The position numbers were made by a program, and so were the translations under genes. Below, one piece after another: positions 16,449 to 25,227 of a stretch of 64,000 bases of DNA. Within the stretch, counting starts at the first letter, position 1. Each line of letters begins with the position of its first letter. This DNA is from JBGPTF01 sp041490445 (GTDB lineage Bacteria; Acidobacteriota; Terriglobia; Acidiferrales; UBA7541): the NCBI GenBank assembly GCA_041490445.1, contig JBGPTF010000005.1:124001-188000 (forward strand). Reading direction: 5' to 3'. Under the pieces are notes generated by a model. It did no database searches, was not told the origin of the DNA, and saw nothing but the letters and a program-made list of their open reading frames with translations.

Positions 16449-17990
16449 CTAAGGTTGTTTCTTTTCTTCTTCGCTGCCGAGATTGCCGAAGGGCCAAAGG
16501 CCGAAGGACTTGAGGAAGCGGTCCTGTTTTTTCTCGACGAGCATGCGAGCCGTTTTTTCCGGCGGCCACGGGATGGCGAGGCGATCCGGACGATCGGCAA
16601 TCCAGTAGGAAGTGAGCGCCATCACTGTCGCGTTGCGAATCAGGATGTCGGGCTTCACCTTGTCGAATGTGTCCGCCGCGGAATGGTGCGTGTACTTGTA
16701 CTCCGGCGAATCCTGGCCGAGGTTGATGCCGGGCAGGCCTTCGATCGTGAACGGCCCGGTATCGGTGCCGAAGACGGCGCGATCGTTTACTTCGAGCGCG
16801 CCGAAGGCTTGCAGCGAATCCGCGAATTCCTGCATGACGGAAACCAGATCCGTGCGCCCGCCCAGTTCGAGGCTGTCCACCGGCCCCTGCCCGTTGTCGA
16901 GGATGACGGCGGCGACATGGTTGGCCATCTCGTCCTTGTGAGCTTTGGTGTAAGCAAACGAGCCGAGAAGCCCTTGTTCCTCCCCGGTGAAGAGGACGAA
17001 GCGAATGGTGCGGCGCGGCTTGTAGCCGGAGGCGATAATCGCTTCGGCGGCGCCGAGCGTCGTGGTGGCGCCGCAGCCATTGTCGGTGGCGCCTTCGGCG
17101 AGGTCCCAAGAGTCAAGGTGCCCGCCAACGACGACGATTTGCTCGGGATGTTCCGTGCCGCGAATTTCGCCGACGACGTTCGCGGTGTCCACCGGTCCGT
17201 CGGTCACGCGATTTTGCACGTTGATGCGGATGCGAATAGTCTTGCCGCGCGCCACAAAGCGCTCGAGCTGTTCCTGATCTTCCGCGGCCATGGTGACCAC
17301 CGGGATATCGTAGTAGGAATCGAAACCGAGTGCGCCGGTGTGCGTCAGCATCATGCCGATGGACGGGGAGCCGCCCTGGCCGCCAATCACGGCAGCGGCA
17401 TGCGCCGCATAAGCCGCTTTGAGAAACGGGCCGAAGCGGGCGAAGGAACTCAAACGATCCGCGGGGGCTTCGCCGCGCTTGATGATCAGCAGAATTTTTC
17501 CATTCCACCTTGCGGCGTTGCTCTTCACTTCCTCGTCCAATTGATTGAAGTTGACGGGAACGACTTCAGCTTCCACTCCGTTCGCAGGAGTGGAGCCGAC
17601 CCATCCCATCGAATCCACCAGCAAGCGGTGGCGGACGGGAGCGACGATTTCGGCTTCGGCGGAAATTCGCGTCCAGCCGCGGGAGAGCTTCCAGGGTTCG
17701 AGGCGGACATTTTCCAGGCCGATGGCCCGCATCCGCGAGAGCCCCCATTGGAGCGCCATGTTCGCCGCGGGAGATCCGGTGACGCGGCCGCCGATGTCGT
17801 CGCTCAACTCTTCGAGGAAGCCGTAGGTGTGCGTCGCCATCATGCCTTTGCCGGCAATTGCGGAGAGAGCGGGAAGGGTGCCGTCGCTCGCCGGCGTTGG
17901 CGGATTCGCGGTGCCGGCAGCAGAGGCTGCCGGAAAAGAGAACAGGAGGAAAACAAGCAGGTACGCAAAGAGTGCGGTTTTGCGATTCAT
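16449..17990 (-). CDS. Secreted M28 family metallopeptidase (carboxypeptidase Q-like)
   Basis: 513 residues. The start is ATG 17990 (AAAGGAG, 8-nt spacing), which gives a clean signal peptide MNRKTALFAYLLVFLLFSFP with cleavage near ASA-AG. A protease-associated (PA) insert lies at about 150-280. The M28 zinc site follows: GGHLDSWDLAEGATDNGCG (His and Asp), VLFTGEEQGLLGS (Glu pair), GTDTGPF (Asp) and YKYTHHSAADTFDKV (His). All co-catalytic zinc ligands appear present, so it should be an active di-zinc aminopeptidase or dipeptidase in the periplasm or outside the cell. The C-terminal 40 residues are Lys/Glu-rich and variable. Confidence 0.93.
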   Translation of the reverse strand: MNRKTALFAYLLVFLLFSFPAASAAGTANPPTPASDGTLPALSAIAGKGMMATHTYGFLEELSDDIGGRVTGSPAANMALQWGLSRMRAIGLENVRLEPWKLSRGWTRISAEAEIVAPVRHRLLVDSMGWVGSTPANGVEAEVVPVNFNQLDEEVKSNAARWNGKILLIIKRGEAPADRLSSFARFGPFLKAAYAAHAAAVIGGQGGSPSIGMMLTHTGALGFDSYYDIPVVTMAAEDQEQLERFVARGKTIRIRINVQNRVTDGPVDTANVVGEIRGTEHPEQIVVVGGHLDSWDLAEGATDNGCGATTTLGAAEAIIASGYKPRRTIRFVLFTGEEQGLLGSFAYTKAHKDEMANHVAAVILDNGQGPVDSLELGGRTDLVSVMQEFADSLQAFGALEVNDRAVFGTDTGPFTIEGLPGINLGQDSPEYKYTHHSAADTFDKVKPDILIRNATVMALTSYWIADRPDRLAIPWPPEKTARMLVEKKQDRFLKSFGLWPFGNLGSEEEKKQP

Positions 17991-18486
17991 CGGACTACTC
18001 CTTTGCTGGGGAATGACAGTCGCTGGGGGCTCATGCAAAGCGGTCAGTGTAGACCCGGCTCATGGGATTCACCAGTGAAAATCCGCTGAGAATCAGCGGC
18101 AACTCGCGGGTAAACGCAAGCCAAGGGCAATGCATCTAAAGAAAGCGGCAGAAGCTTGGGATTCGTTCGGAAGTTTCAAAGCCTCGGGCGGGTTGCCCGG
18201 CGAGTTCTCATGGCACTTTCAGGTATTGCTCGTGAATCGCGGGGGCACGGCCAGATTCGCCGTCATCGAAGGACACTAAGGCAGGCCGTTTGGGGGGTGC
18301 GGCGCCTGCGGGGCCGCACTCTCGGGCATGGGAACCAAGGGACAATTTCTGTTGCGCGTTTCGGCACCGGCGAGTATACGATAGTACTTTAGTTCTATTT
18401 CCCCCAGCCCATGGCTCCAGTACTTTAGATACCCTTGCGCGGCTCGTAGGGGGCGCAAACCTTAAACTCTTGGGAAGGTAATTGCC
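17991..18486. other. Intergenic stretch between divergent genes, with a decamer repeat
   Basis: About 500 bases between the divergent M28 and TonB genes. The only clear structure is a 10-bp direct repeat AGTACTTTAG at 18383-18392 and 18419-18428, 36 bp apart and 59-104 bp before the TonB start. Open frames here are shadows without ribosome binding sites. Confidence 0.5.
18383..18428. promoter_or_regulatory. Direct repeat upstream of tonB, possible operator
   Basis: AGTACTTTAG occurs twice, 36 bp apart, in an AT-richer patch (TATACGATAGTACTTTAG). The position before the TonB/M48 pair suggests a regulator binding site, but no regulator is known and no clear -35/-10 pair was found. Confidence 0.3.
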
Positions 18487-19524
18487 ATGGCGTCTTCGAG
18501 CGAGGCTCATCCATTCACAATTCTGGCGGACGCTAAGCCGCGGTGGGGTTGCTTCGGAACCAGCCTCGGGCTCGAAACCGCCGTCATCCTTCTTATCGTC
18601 GGCATGCCTCTGCTCATGCCGCAAAAGCTCGACGTTCTCAAACATTACTGGTACACGCCAATCGCCGCGCCGCCTGTATCGGTGTGGAAGCCGCAGCCGC
18701 CGGTCAAATTGAACAAGCCCGCGCCCGTGAAAGAAACGGTTGTGGCGAAGAAGGAGCCCGAGCCCGAAGTCGTCGAGCTTCCCAAGCCCAAAATGATTTC
18801 ACCTGTTTTTTCATCGCCGATCACGAAGCCTGCAACCGCGCGCCGGCGGACGCCGATACCGGATCTCCCGGAAGTCGCTGCAGCGTTCCCCTCTCCCAAG
18901 CCGATGTCGCTTGGCAGTTCGGCCACTCCCACGATTCGAAAGCCGCGCGCGGAAGTGCAGACGGGAGGATTCGGCGACCCGAACGGTTTACCGGCAACCG
19001 GAAGCCCGAACAAGGCGGCAAACATCTCGAAACTGGGTTCGTATGATTTGCCGACCGGGCCAGGAAACGGGAACGGCACCGGCGGAGCGAATGGGGTACG
19101 CGGCGTGGTTCCGAGCACGGGATTCGGAAACGGCGTCGCGACCGGGAGCGGTGGGTCGGGCGGCCACGGCACAGTGAAACAGGGAGTGTTTGCGGATCAG
19201 CGCCCGACGGGGGATGCGCCGAAAATTCGCAATACGGCAGCGACCGTATCCAGAGATGAGCCCATCGAGATTTTGTTCAAGCCCAAGCCGGTGTACACCG
19301 AAGCGGCGCGGCAGAAACACATTGAAGGGGACGTGCTGCTTCAGGTTGTTTTTTCCGCTACCGGGCAAGTAGAAGTGCTTCGCGTGGTGCAGGGGCTGGG
19401 GTATGGTCTAGAGGATGCGGCCCAGGCCGCCGCCCGGCAGATCCGCTTCCACCCAGCGAAGCGAAACGGGCAGCCGGTGGATTTCGCGGCCACGGTTCAC
19501 ATCACCTTTCAATTGGCCTACTGA
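18487..19524 (+). CDS. TonB family energy transducer
   Basis: 345 residues from ATG 18487 (GGGAAGG about 6 nt upstream). A cytoplasmic N-terminus is followed by one TM helix (about 30-45, LETAVILLIVGMPLLMP). A long periplasmic Pro/Lys/Glu region comes next (KPQPPVKLNKPAPVKETVV and so on, about 70-170), then a Gly/Asn-rich linker (about 190-240). The TonB C-terminal domain (about 255-345) includes KPKPVYTEAARQKHIEGDV and VLRVVQGLGYGLEDAAQAA and ends in HITFQL. It should couple the proton gradient to outer-membrane transport. No ExbB or ExbD is nearby. It is followed after 13 bp by the M48 peptidase, indicating an operon. Confidence 0.93.
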   Translation: MASSSEAHPFTILADAKPRWGCFGTSLGLETAVILLIVGMPLLMPQKLDVLKHYWYTPIAAPPVSVWKPQPPVKLNKPAPVKETVVAKKEPEPEVVELPKPKMISPVFSSPITKPATARRRTPIPDLPEVAAAFPSPKPMSLGSSATPTIRKPRAEVQTGGFGDPNGLPATGSPNKAANISKLGSYDLPTGPGNGNGTGGANGVRGVVPSTGFGNGVATGSGGSGGHGTVKQGVFADQRPTGDAPKIRNTAATVSRDEPIEILFKPKPVYTEAARQKHIEGDVLLQVVFSATGQVEVLRVVQGLGYGLEDAAQAAARQIRFHPAKRNGQPVDFAATVHITFQLAY

Positions 19525-19537
19525 GCGGGGGAGTGTC

Positions 19538-21220
19538 ATGCGAATTTTGCAAAGATTGATTTTCGTCATTGCGTTTGCCGCACTGCTGCCCGGCTGGGCT
19601 GCGGCGCAGGCGCCGGCGTCGAGCCTGGATCAAGCTGCGGACCGAATTGCCGCGCGCGAACAACAGGAAGTGCAGATGCTGCGGAAGTACTCGCCGATCA
19701 TGGAGACCTACATCCAGGACATGCGCCCAGATAAAGAGCTCGGGGCGGTCCCGAAGAAGGATCATTATTTTCTCGGCACCGCAGAATTGAGCCAGGGTGT
19801 CGTGTTTCACTCGTTGCTCGACGCCAAAAAGGGGGGAGGCCTGAAGCTGAATCCGCTGGCGCACATCTCCAACCTCTTCGGCGGCGGCTATGTGCCCGAG
19901 GGCTTCCTGCAGATGATTTTTCTGGATACCAGTGGATTTGACCGCCAGCACTACCGCTTCGATTACGTCCGCCGCGAATTTCTGGGTGAAGTTCGCTGCC
20001 TGGTGTTTGACCTGACGCCGCTGCCGAAGTCCGGCAATGGCCGCTTTAAAGGGCGCATCTGGGTGGAAGATCAGGACTACACAATCGTGCGGTTCAACGG
20101 CATTTACGAGCCGGAACGGCGCACGTTCGGCCTGAGCGCGCACTTTGATAGCTGGCGCACGAATGTCGCGCCGGGCGTCTGGATTCCCGCGTATGTCTTT
20201 ACCGAAGAAACCGACTTGAAGAATTATCTCTACGGCCACGTTCGTTTCAAGGCGCAGACGCGTTTTTGGGGATACAACCTGGGCCGCGCGGGCCACCAGG
20301 AAGAATTCAGTGACTTGAAAGTGGAGGCACCGGCCCCCATCAAGGACCAGGCCGAGGCGGCGAAGGACCGCTCGCCCATCGAGGCGCGGCGCGCGTGGTA
20401 CCAACAGGCGGAGCAAAACGTTGTTGACCGGCTGCAGTCGGCGGGCTTGATCGCGCCCCCGGGTGAAGTGGACAAGGTGCTCGAGACGGTTGTGAACAAC
20501 CTCGAAGTGACCAACAACCTCGACATCCAGCCGGAAGTCCATTGCCGCGTCCTGATCACTTCGACGCTCGAGTCGTTCTCGATCGGGCACACGATTGTGA
20601 TCAGCCGCGGGTTGCTGGACGTGCTTCCGGATGAAGCGAGCCTGGCTGCCATGCTGGCCCACGAGCTTGGCCACGTGGTGGTCGGCCAGCCGCTGGATTC
20701 GCAATGGGGATTCAGCGACCGCACTATGTTTCCGCTCGAAGAGAGCCTGCGCTACTTCTCCTTCCATGCCAGCGCTTCCGACGAGGAACTGGCAGACAAG
20801 CGGGCAGTCGATATCCTGAAGAACTCGCCGTACAAGAATAAACTGGCAAGCGTCGGGCTGTTCCTGAAAAAACTGGACGAGGAATCGAAGGCGTTGCCCG
20901 CCCTCGTGAGCCCGCACATGGGCAACCGCGTCCTGCGCACGCCCGAATTGCTGAATGCGGCTCCGGAGGCCCAGTCGGCCAAGCTCGACCAGATCGCCGC
21001 GCTCCCCCTGGGCTCGCGAATCAAGCTCGATCCCTGGACGGACCAGGTTGAACTGGTGAAGGCCAAGCCGGTCAGCCTGCTTTCCGAGCGCGAAAAGCTT
21101 CCATTCGAAGTGACGCCGTTTTTCCCGTTCCTGACGCGCACGCCCGCTCCGGGCTCGTCGTCAACGGTTCAGGCCGGCGGCTCTTCGAAGCCGGACCTGG
21201 CGAAAAAGGAACCGCAGTAA
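19538..21220 (+). CDS. Secreted M48 family metalloprotease
   Basis: 560 residues from ATG 19538, 13 bp after tonB. It has a signal peptide (MRILQRLIFVIAFAALLPGW, cleavage near AAA-QA). Residues 50-290 form an N-terminal beta-rich domain of unknown role (YYLG/F-like strands, VRCLVFDLTPLPKSGNGRFKG), resembling outer-membrane lipoprotein-carrier folds. The peptidase part (about 300-510) has the zinc motif MLAHELGHVVVG and the downstream Glu in DEELADKRAVDIL. The order Y-x-F-x-G, then HExxH, is that of BepA/Oma1-like periplasmic M48 enzymes, which clear misassembled outer-membrane proteins. A role in quality control of TonB-linked receptors is inferred from the operon. Confidence 0.88.
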   Translation: MRILQRLIFVIAFAALLPGWAAAQAPASSLDQAADRIAAREQQEVQMLRKYSPIMETYIQDMRPDKELGAVPKKDHYFLGTAELSQGVVFHSLLDAKKGGGLKLNPLAHISNLFGGGYVPEGFLQMIFLDTSGFDRQHYRFDYVRREFLGEVRCLVFDLTPLPKSGNGRFKGRIWVEDQDYTIVRFNGIYEPERRTFGLSAHFDSWRTNVAPGVWIPAYVFTEETDLKNYLYGHVRFKAQTRFWGYNLGRAGHQEEFSDLKVEAPAPIKDQAEAAKDRSPIEARRAWYQQAEQNVVDRLQSAGLIAPPGEVDKVLETVVNNLEVTNNLDIQPEVHCRVLITSTLESFSIGHTIVISRGLLDVLPDEASLAAMLAHELGHVVVGQPLDSQWGFSDRTMFPLEESLRYFSFHASASDEELADKRAVDILKNSPYKNKLASVGLFLKKLDEESKALPALVSPHMGNRVLRTPELLNAAPEAQSAKLDQIAALPLGSRIKLDPWTDQVELVKAKPVSLLSEREKLPFEVTPFFPFLTRTPAPGSSSTVQAGGSSKPDLAKKEPQ

Positions 21221-21241
21221 CAACCGCCATCGAAACCCAAG

Positions 21242-21284
21242 AGCCCGGCTGCCTCGATCCGAGAACGCCGGGCTTCTTGTTTTC
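21242..21284 (+). terminator. Rho-independent terminator of the tonB-M48 operon
   Basis: Arms AGCCCGGC (21242-21249) and GCCGGGCT (21267-21274) with an inner CTCG/CGAG pairing, followed by a T-rich tract (TTCTTGTTTT). It lies 22 bp after the M48 stop codon. Confidence 0.8.
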
Positions 21285-21355
21285 CTGCCGAAGAAGACCA
21301 GCTCTCCGCGCGAAATCCTTTCCAAGCGCGCACCCCTTGGAGGAGACTCCCAAGT

Positions 21356-23905
21356 ATGCAGCGCCGTTCTCTGATCGAGTATCTGGAAACGTATCCGCGG
21401 CGAGGCGGCGAGATTGCCATCGCGCAGCGGCGAGGCTACCGCATGATGCGCTGGAGCTACGCGCGTGTGGCGGAGACAGCGGCGCAATTTGCGCGCGAAC
21501 TGGAAGCGCGAGGGATCGCCAAAGGGGATTGCGTCCTGTTGTGGGGTCAGGATTCTGCGGAGTGGGTGATTGCCTTTCTGGGTTGCGCGCTCCGCGGGGC
21601 CGTCGTGGTGCCGATGGACCGCATCGCGACTTCGGAATTTGCGCGCCGCGTGGCGCAACAAGTGGATGCGAAGCTTGTTGTTGCTTCCCGGCAGGCGCCC
21701 GGTCTCGATCCGGCTGTTCCAGCCTTGCCGCTTGAGAACTTGTCCGAAGTTATTGCCGAACGCTCCCGCGCGCCCTATGCCTCGCCGGAGCTTTCGCGCA
21801 CCGACACGGCGGAAATCGTATTCACGTCCGGTACGACCGCCGAGCCGAGGGGAGTCGTGATTTCCCACGGGAACATTCTGGCGAACCTGGAACCATTCGA
21901 GCCGGAGATACGGAAGTATCTGCGCTACGAGCGATTCTTCCATCCCATCCGGTTCTTGAATTTGCTGCCGCTGAGCCACGTCTTCGGGCAAATGCTCGGC
22001 ATCTTCATCCCGCCACTCATCGGCGGCACAGTGATCTTTCTGGATACGCTCAGCCCAGCGGAAATCGTTCGCGCCATCCATTCTGAGCGCGTCTCCGTGC
22101 TTGTGGCGGTGCCGCGGCTGCTGGAATCGCTGCGCGACAAAGTCGAGCGCGACGTGGAAGCGGCGGGCCGGCTCGCGCGCTTCCACAAGGATTTTGCCGC
22201 CGCAGAGGGCGAACATTTCCTCAAACGCTGGTGGCGATTCCGGCGCATTCATCGCCAATTCGGATGGAAATTCTGGGCGCTGGTTTCCGGAGGCGCGGCG
22301 CTGCCGGCCGATGTGGAGGCATTCTGGAGCCGGCTCGGCTATGCGGTCATTCAAGGCTACGGCATGACGGAAACCGCATCGCTCATCAGCGTCAATCATC
22401 CGTTCCGTCCCGGGAAAGGCTCGATCGGAAAGGTGCTTCCCGGGATCGAGCTCCAGCTCGACGAACACGGCGAAATTCTGGTGCGCGGGGAAAACGTGGC
22501 GGCAAGTTACTGGCAAGGCCGTCAGCTCGAGCCGGTCAGCGGCGAAGACGGCTGGTTTCACACCGGCGATCTCGGCGAACGCGATGAACAAGGAAATTTG
22601 TATTTCAAAGGGCGGCGGAAAAACGTAATCGTCACGCGGGCGGGGATGAACGTTTATCCAGAAGACCTGGAGGCGGCGCTGCGGAACGAGCCCGAGGTGC
22701 GCGATTGCGTGGTCGTGGGGATCGAGCGCGACGGAAACGCCGAGCCCTGCGCGGTGCTGTTGCTGCGCGACCGGTCACAAGATCCGCGCGCGATCGTGGA
22801 GCGCGCCAATCGTTCTTTGGCAAGTTACCAGCACATCGGGAAGTGGGTGATCTGGCCGGAGCAGGATTTTCCGCGGACGCCGACGCAGAAGCCACGCCTG
22901 GGCGAAATTCACACGTTCGCGGAGAGCCAATTGGGAAGAGAGGCAGCGGCGCCGGCGTCGACTGCGAAGGGGCCGGTGGCCGAATGGATGGCACGGACGG
23001 CCCGCGCGTCATCACTGCTTTCCGGCGACTCCCGTCTCGAGACGGACTTGAATCTCAGCTCGGTGGATCGCGTGGAATTGCTGGCTGCGCTGGAGGAGCG
23101 CTACCAGGTGGAACTGAACGAGCAGAAGTTTGCCGAAGCGGCGACCGTGGGAGAAATCGAGCGCCTGGTCCAGAGCCAGGGGAAGCAAGCAGAGAGATTT
23201 GCGTATCCCCGCTGGCCGCAGCGATGGCCCTGCACGTGGATCCGGACTGCCATGTATTACCTACTGGTGTGGCCCGCGACGTACGTGCTCGCAGCGCCGC
23301 GCATCCGGGGCCGCGAGCGATTGCGCGGCGTGCGCGGGCCGGTGCTGGTGACGTCCAATCACATCACGATGGTGGACATCGGCTACATTCTCGCCGCGCT
23401 GCCGCCGCGGCTGCGCCACCGGCTGGCCATCGCGATGGAAGGCGAACGCTTGCGCGCGATGCAGCATCCGCCAGCGGAGAAGAATATCTTCGCGCGAGCG
23501 CTGGAGCGGGTGAAATACGCGCTGCTCGTCTTGCTTTTTAACGTGTTTCCGCTGCCGCAGCAATCCGGTTTTCGCGAGAGTTTTGCGTTTGCCGGCGAGT
23601 CGGTGGATCGCGGCTTCAGCGTGCTTGTTTTCCCCGAAGGCCACCGCACGCGCGACGGAAGTTTGGCGCCTTTTCGCGCCGGCGTGGGATTGCTGGCCGC
23701 ACGGCTCGGCCTGCCGGTCATTCCCATGCGCATTGACGGGCTATTCGAATTGAAGCTGGCCAATGCAAAATTCGCGCGACCGGGCCGGGTGCGCGTTTCC
23801 ATTGGCGAACCAGTGCGATTCGCGGCCGAGATCGAAGCGGACAAGATCGCACGCGATCTGGAAGAGCGCGTGGCCTCGCTTGGGAATCCAGGCGTAGCCG
23901 AATAA
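21356..23905 (+). CDS. Acyl-CoA/ACP synthetase - ACP-like - PlsC acyltransferase trifunctional fusion
   Basis: 849 residues. Domain 1 (about 1-530) is an AMP-forming acyl ligase: P-loop FTSGTTAEPRGVVISHGN, YGMTETASLISVN, HTGDLGERDEQGNLYFKGR and the hinge RRKNVIVTRAGMNVYPEDLE. Domain 2 (about 545-615) resembles an acyl carrier protein: DTDLNLSSVDRVELLAALEE-like, with Ser-Ser at the phosphopantetheine site. Domain 3 (about 625-849) is a lysophospholipid acyltransferase: SNHITMVDIGYI (the N-H-x4-D box), VFPEGHRTRDGSLAPFRAG and VIPMRIDG. The layout resembles E. coli Aas in reverse order plus an ACP, so it may reacylate lysophospholipids with free fatty acids held on the internal carrier. The start ATG 21356 has GGAGGAG 10 nt upstream. 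Confidence 0.92.
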   Translation: MQRRSLIEYLETYPRRGGEIAIAQRRGYRMMRWSYARVAETAAQFARELEARGIAKGDCVLLWGQDSAEWVIAFLGCALRGAVVVPMDRIATSEFARRVAQQVDAKLVVASRQAPGLDPAVPALPLENLSEVIAERSRAPYASPELSRTDTAEIVFTSGTTAEPRGVVISHGNILANLEPFEPEIRKYLRYERFFHPIRFLNLLPLSHVFGQMLGIFIPPLIGGTVIFLDTLSPAEIVRAIHSERVSVLVAVPRLLESLRDKVERDVEAAGRLARFHKDFAAAEGEHFLKRWWRFRRIHRQFGWKFWALVSGGAALPADVEAFWSRLGYAVIQGYGMTETASLISVNHPFRPGKGSIGKVLPGIELQLDEHGEILVRGENVAASYWQGRQLEPVSGEDGWFHTGDLGERDEQGNLYFKGRRKNVIVTRAGMNVYPEDLEAALRNEPEVRDCVVVGIERDGNAEPCAVLLLRDRSQDPRAIVERANRSLASYQHIGKWVIWPEQDFPRTPTQKPRLGEIHTFAESQLGREAAAPASTAKGPVAEWMARTARASSLLSGDSRLETDLNLSSVDRVELLAALEERYQVELNEQKFAEAATVGEIERLVQSQGKQAERFAYPRWPQRWPCTWIRTAMYYLLVWPATYVLAAPRIRGRERLRGVRGPVLVTSNHITMVDIGYILAALPPRLRHRLAIAMEGERLRAMQHPPAEKNIFARALERVKYALLVLLFNVFPLPQQSGFRESFAFAGESVDRGFSVLVFPEGHRTRDGSLAPFRAGVGLLAARLGLPVIPMRIDGLFELKLANAKFARPGRVRVSIGEPVRFAAEIEADKIARDLEERVASLGNPGVAE

Positions 23906-23913
23906 TTTTGAGG

Positions 23914-25227
23914 CTAAATCGGCAGGCGGAGGCGCGCTTCACAGCCGGTGCGGTCAGTGCGATTTTCGAGGTTGAGCGTGCCGCCGTGGGCTTCGGCAAT
24001 CTGCCGGCAGAGGACGAGGCCGATCCCTGAGCCACTCGGCTTCGTAGTGAAAAACGGGACGAAGAGGTTGGCCGGGCTGGGGATTCCGGGGCCATCGTCC
24101 TGGACCCAAACCTCGAGATAACTGTCTCTTTTCTTCCAGCCGACGCGCACACCGCCACCCGTTTCGAGCGCGGCGTCCACGCCATTGCGAACCAAATTAA
24201 TCAAAAGCTGTTCGAGCTGGTCCGGATCGGCTTGCATCTTGATCTCCGGACCGGGCTGCACCTCGACGCGGAGGCGCAATTCCAGTCCGGCGACACGCCG
24301 AATCCAAGGGCTCACTTCCATGAGTTGCAGCCGTGGCGGAGGGAGCTTCGCCAATCGCGCATAGGCGCTCATGAAGCGGTTCAGCCCCTCGGTGCGGGCC
24401 GCGATCACGGTAAGCCCGCGGCGCATGTCTTCTTCCCAATCGGCGGCGCGGTCGCGACGATGGATCACGCTGCTCAGGTTTTCCGCGATCGATTTGATCG
24501 GTGCGAGTGAATTATTCAGTTCGTGGCCGATGACGCGGATCAGGCGCTGCCAGGCCTGGCGCTCTTCTTCGCGCAGAGCGCGGCTCAGGTCGGTGATCAC
24601 CAGCAGGTGATGAGAGAGCCCGCCCTCGCGAAAGCTGCCGCGATGAATCTCCCAGCGGCCGGCCTTGCCGGGGAAGGAGATCTGCGCGATCCGCGGCGTC
24701 TCGCCTTCCAGGCAGTCCTCAAGTCCCAGATCCCGCGCGGTGCGGCCCAGCAGCCGCGCGGCCGGCTGGTTGAGGACACGCTCACCGGCGCGGTTGACGA
24801 GGCGAAGGCAACTCGCGCCATCGAAGGCAAAGACGGCGACATCAATCTCCTCCATGACCTTGCGGAGCAGGGCGGAGGCTTCGAGGGCGCCGAGCCGCTG
24901 CACGCGCAAGGTTTCGCCGAGGGCGTTCACCTCGCGGATGACTTCGGCGAGCGCGTCGTCGCGGTTCCCGCCGCGGGCACGGATCGAGAAGTCCCCCTCG
25001 CGCAGGGCAGCGAGCAGGTTGGAAAGCGTTCGGAGAGGATAAACGATGCGGTGCTGCGCGGCGAAAGCAAAGCTGAGCCACGCACCGACGATCAGCACCG
25101 TAAGCGTCCACTGGAGCTTGGGAGTGAAGTCGCCGATCCAGAGGAGGACAATCGCCACCACCGAGCCCGCAAGGCCCGCCAGTAAAGCAAGGACGAGGAT
25201 GCGGCGCTCGTAAGCGAGCGGCTTCAT
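23914..25227 (-). CDS. Membrane sensor histidine kinase, NtrY-like
   Basis: 437 residues. Two TM helices (about 9-31 and 37-57) are followed by HAMP (58-112, IVYPLRTLSNLLAALREGDFSIR), PAS (about 120-205) and the phosphoacceptor helix RVIGHELNNSLAPIKSIAENL. The ATPase has N-box LLINLVRNGVDAA, G1 VQDDGPGI and G2 GSGIGLVLCRQIAEAHGG. The E-L-N-N-x-L form of the H-box is typical of kinases partnering sigma-54 regulators. The very short periplasmic loop suggests an intramembrane or cytoplasmic signal. Its ATG overlaps the stop of the upstream regulator gene by 4 bp (ATGA), so the pair is translationally coupled. Confidence 0.94.
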   Translation of the reverse strand: MKPLAYERRILVLALLAGLAGSVVAIVLLWIGDFTPKLQWTLTVLIVGAWLSFAFAAQHRIVYPLRTLSNLLAALREGDFSIRARGGNRDDALAEVIREVNALGETLRVQRLGALEASALLRKVMEEIDVAVFAFDGASCLRLVNRAGERVLNQPAARLLGRTARDLGLEDCLEGETPRIAQISFPGKAGRWEIHRGSFREGGLSHHLLVITDLSRALREEERQAWQRLIRVIGHELNNSLAPIKSIAENLSSVIHRRDRAADWEEDMRRGLTVIAARTEGLNRFMSAYARLAKLPPPRLQLMEVSPWIRRVAGLELRLRVEVQPGPEIKMQADPDQLEQLLINLVRNGVDAALETGGGVRVGWKKRDSYLEVWVQDDGPGIPSPANLFVPFFTTKPSGSGIGLVLCRQIAEAHGGTLNLENRTDRTGCEARLRLPI

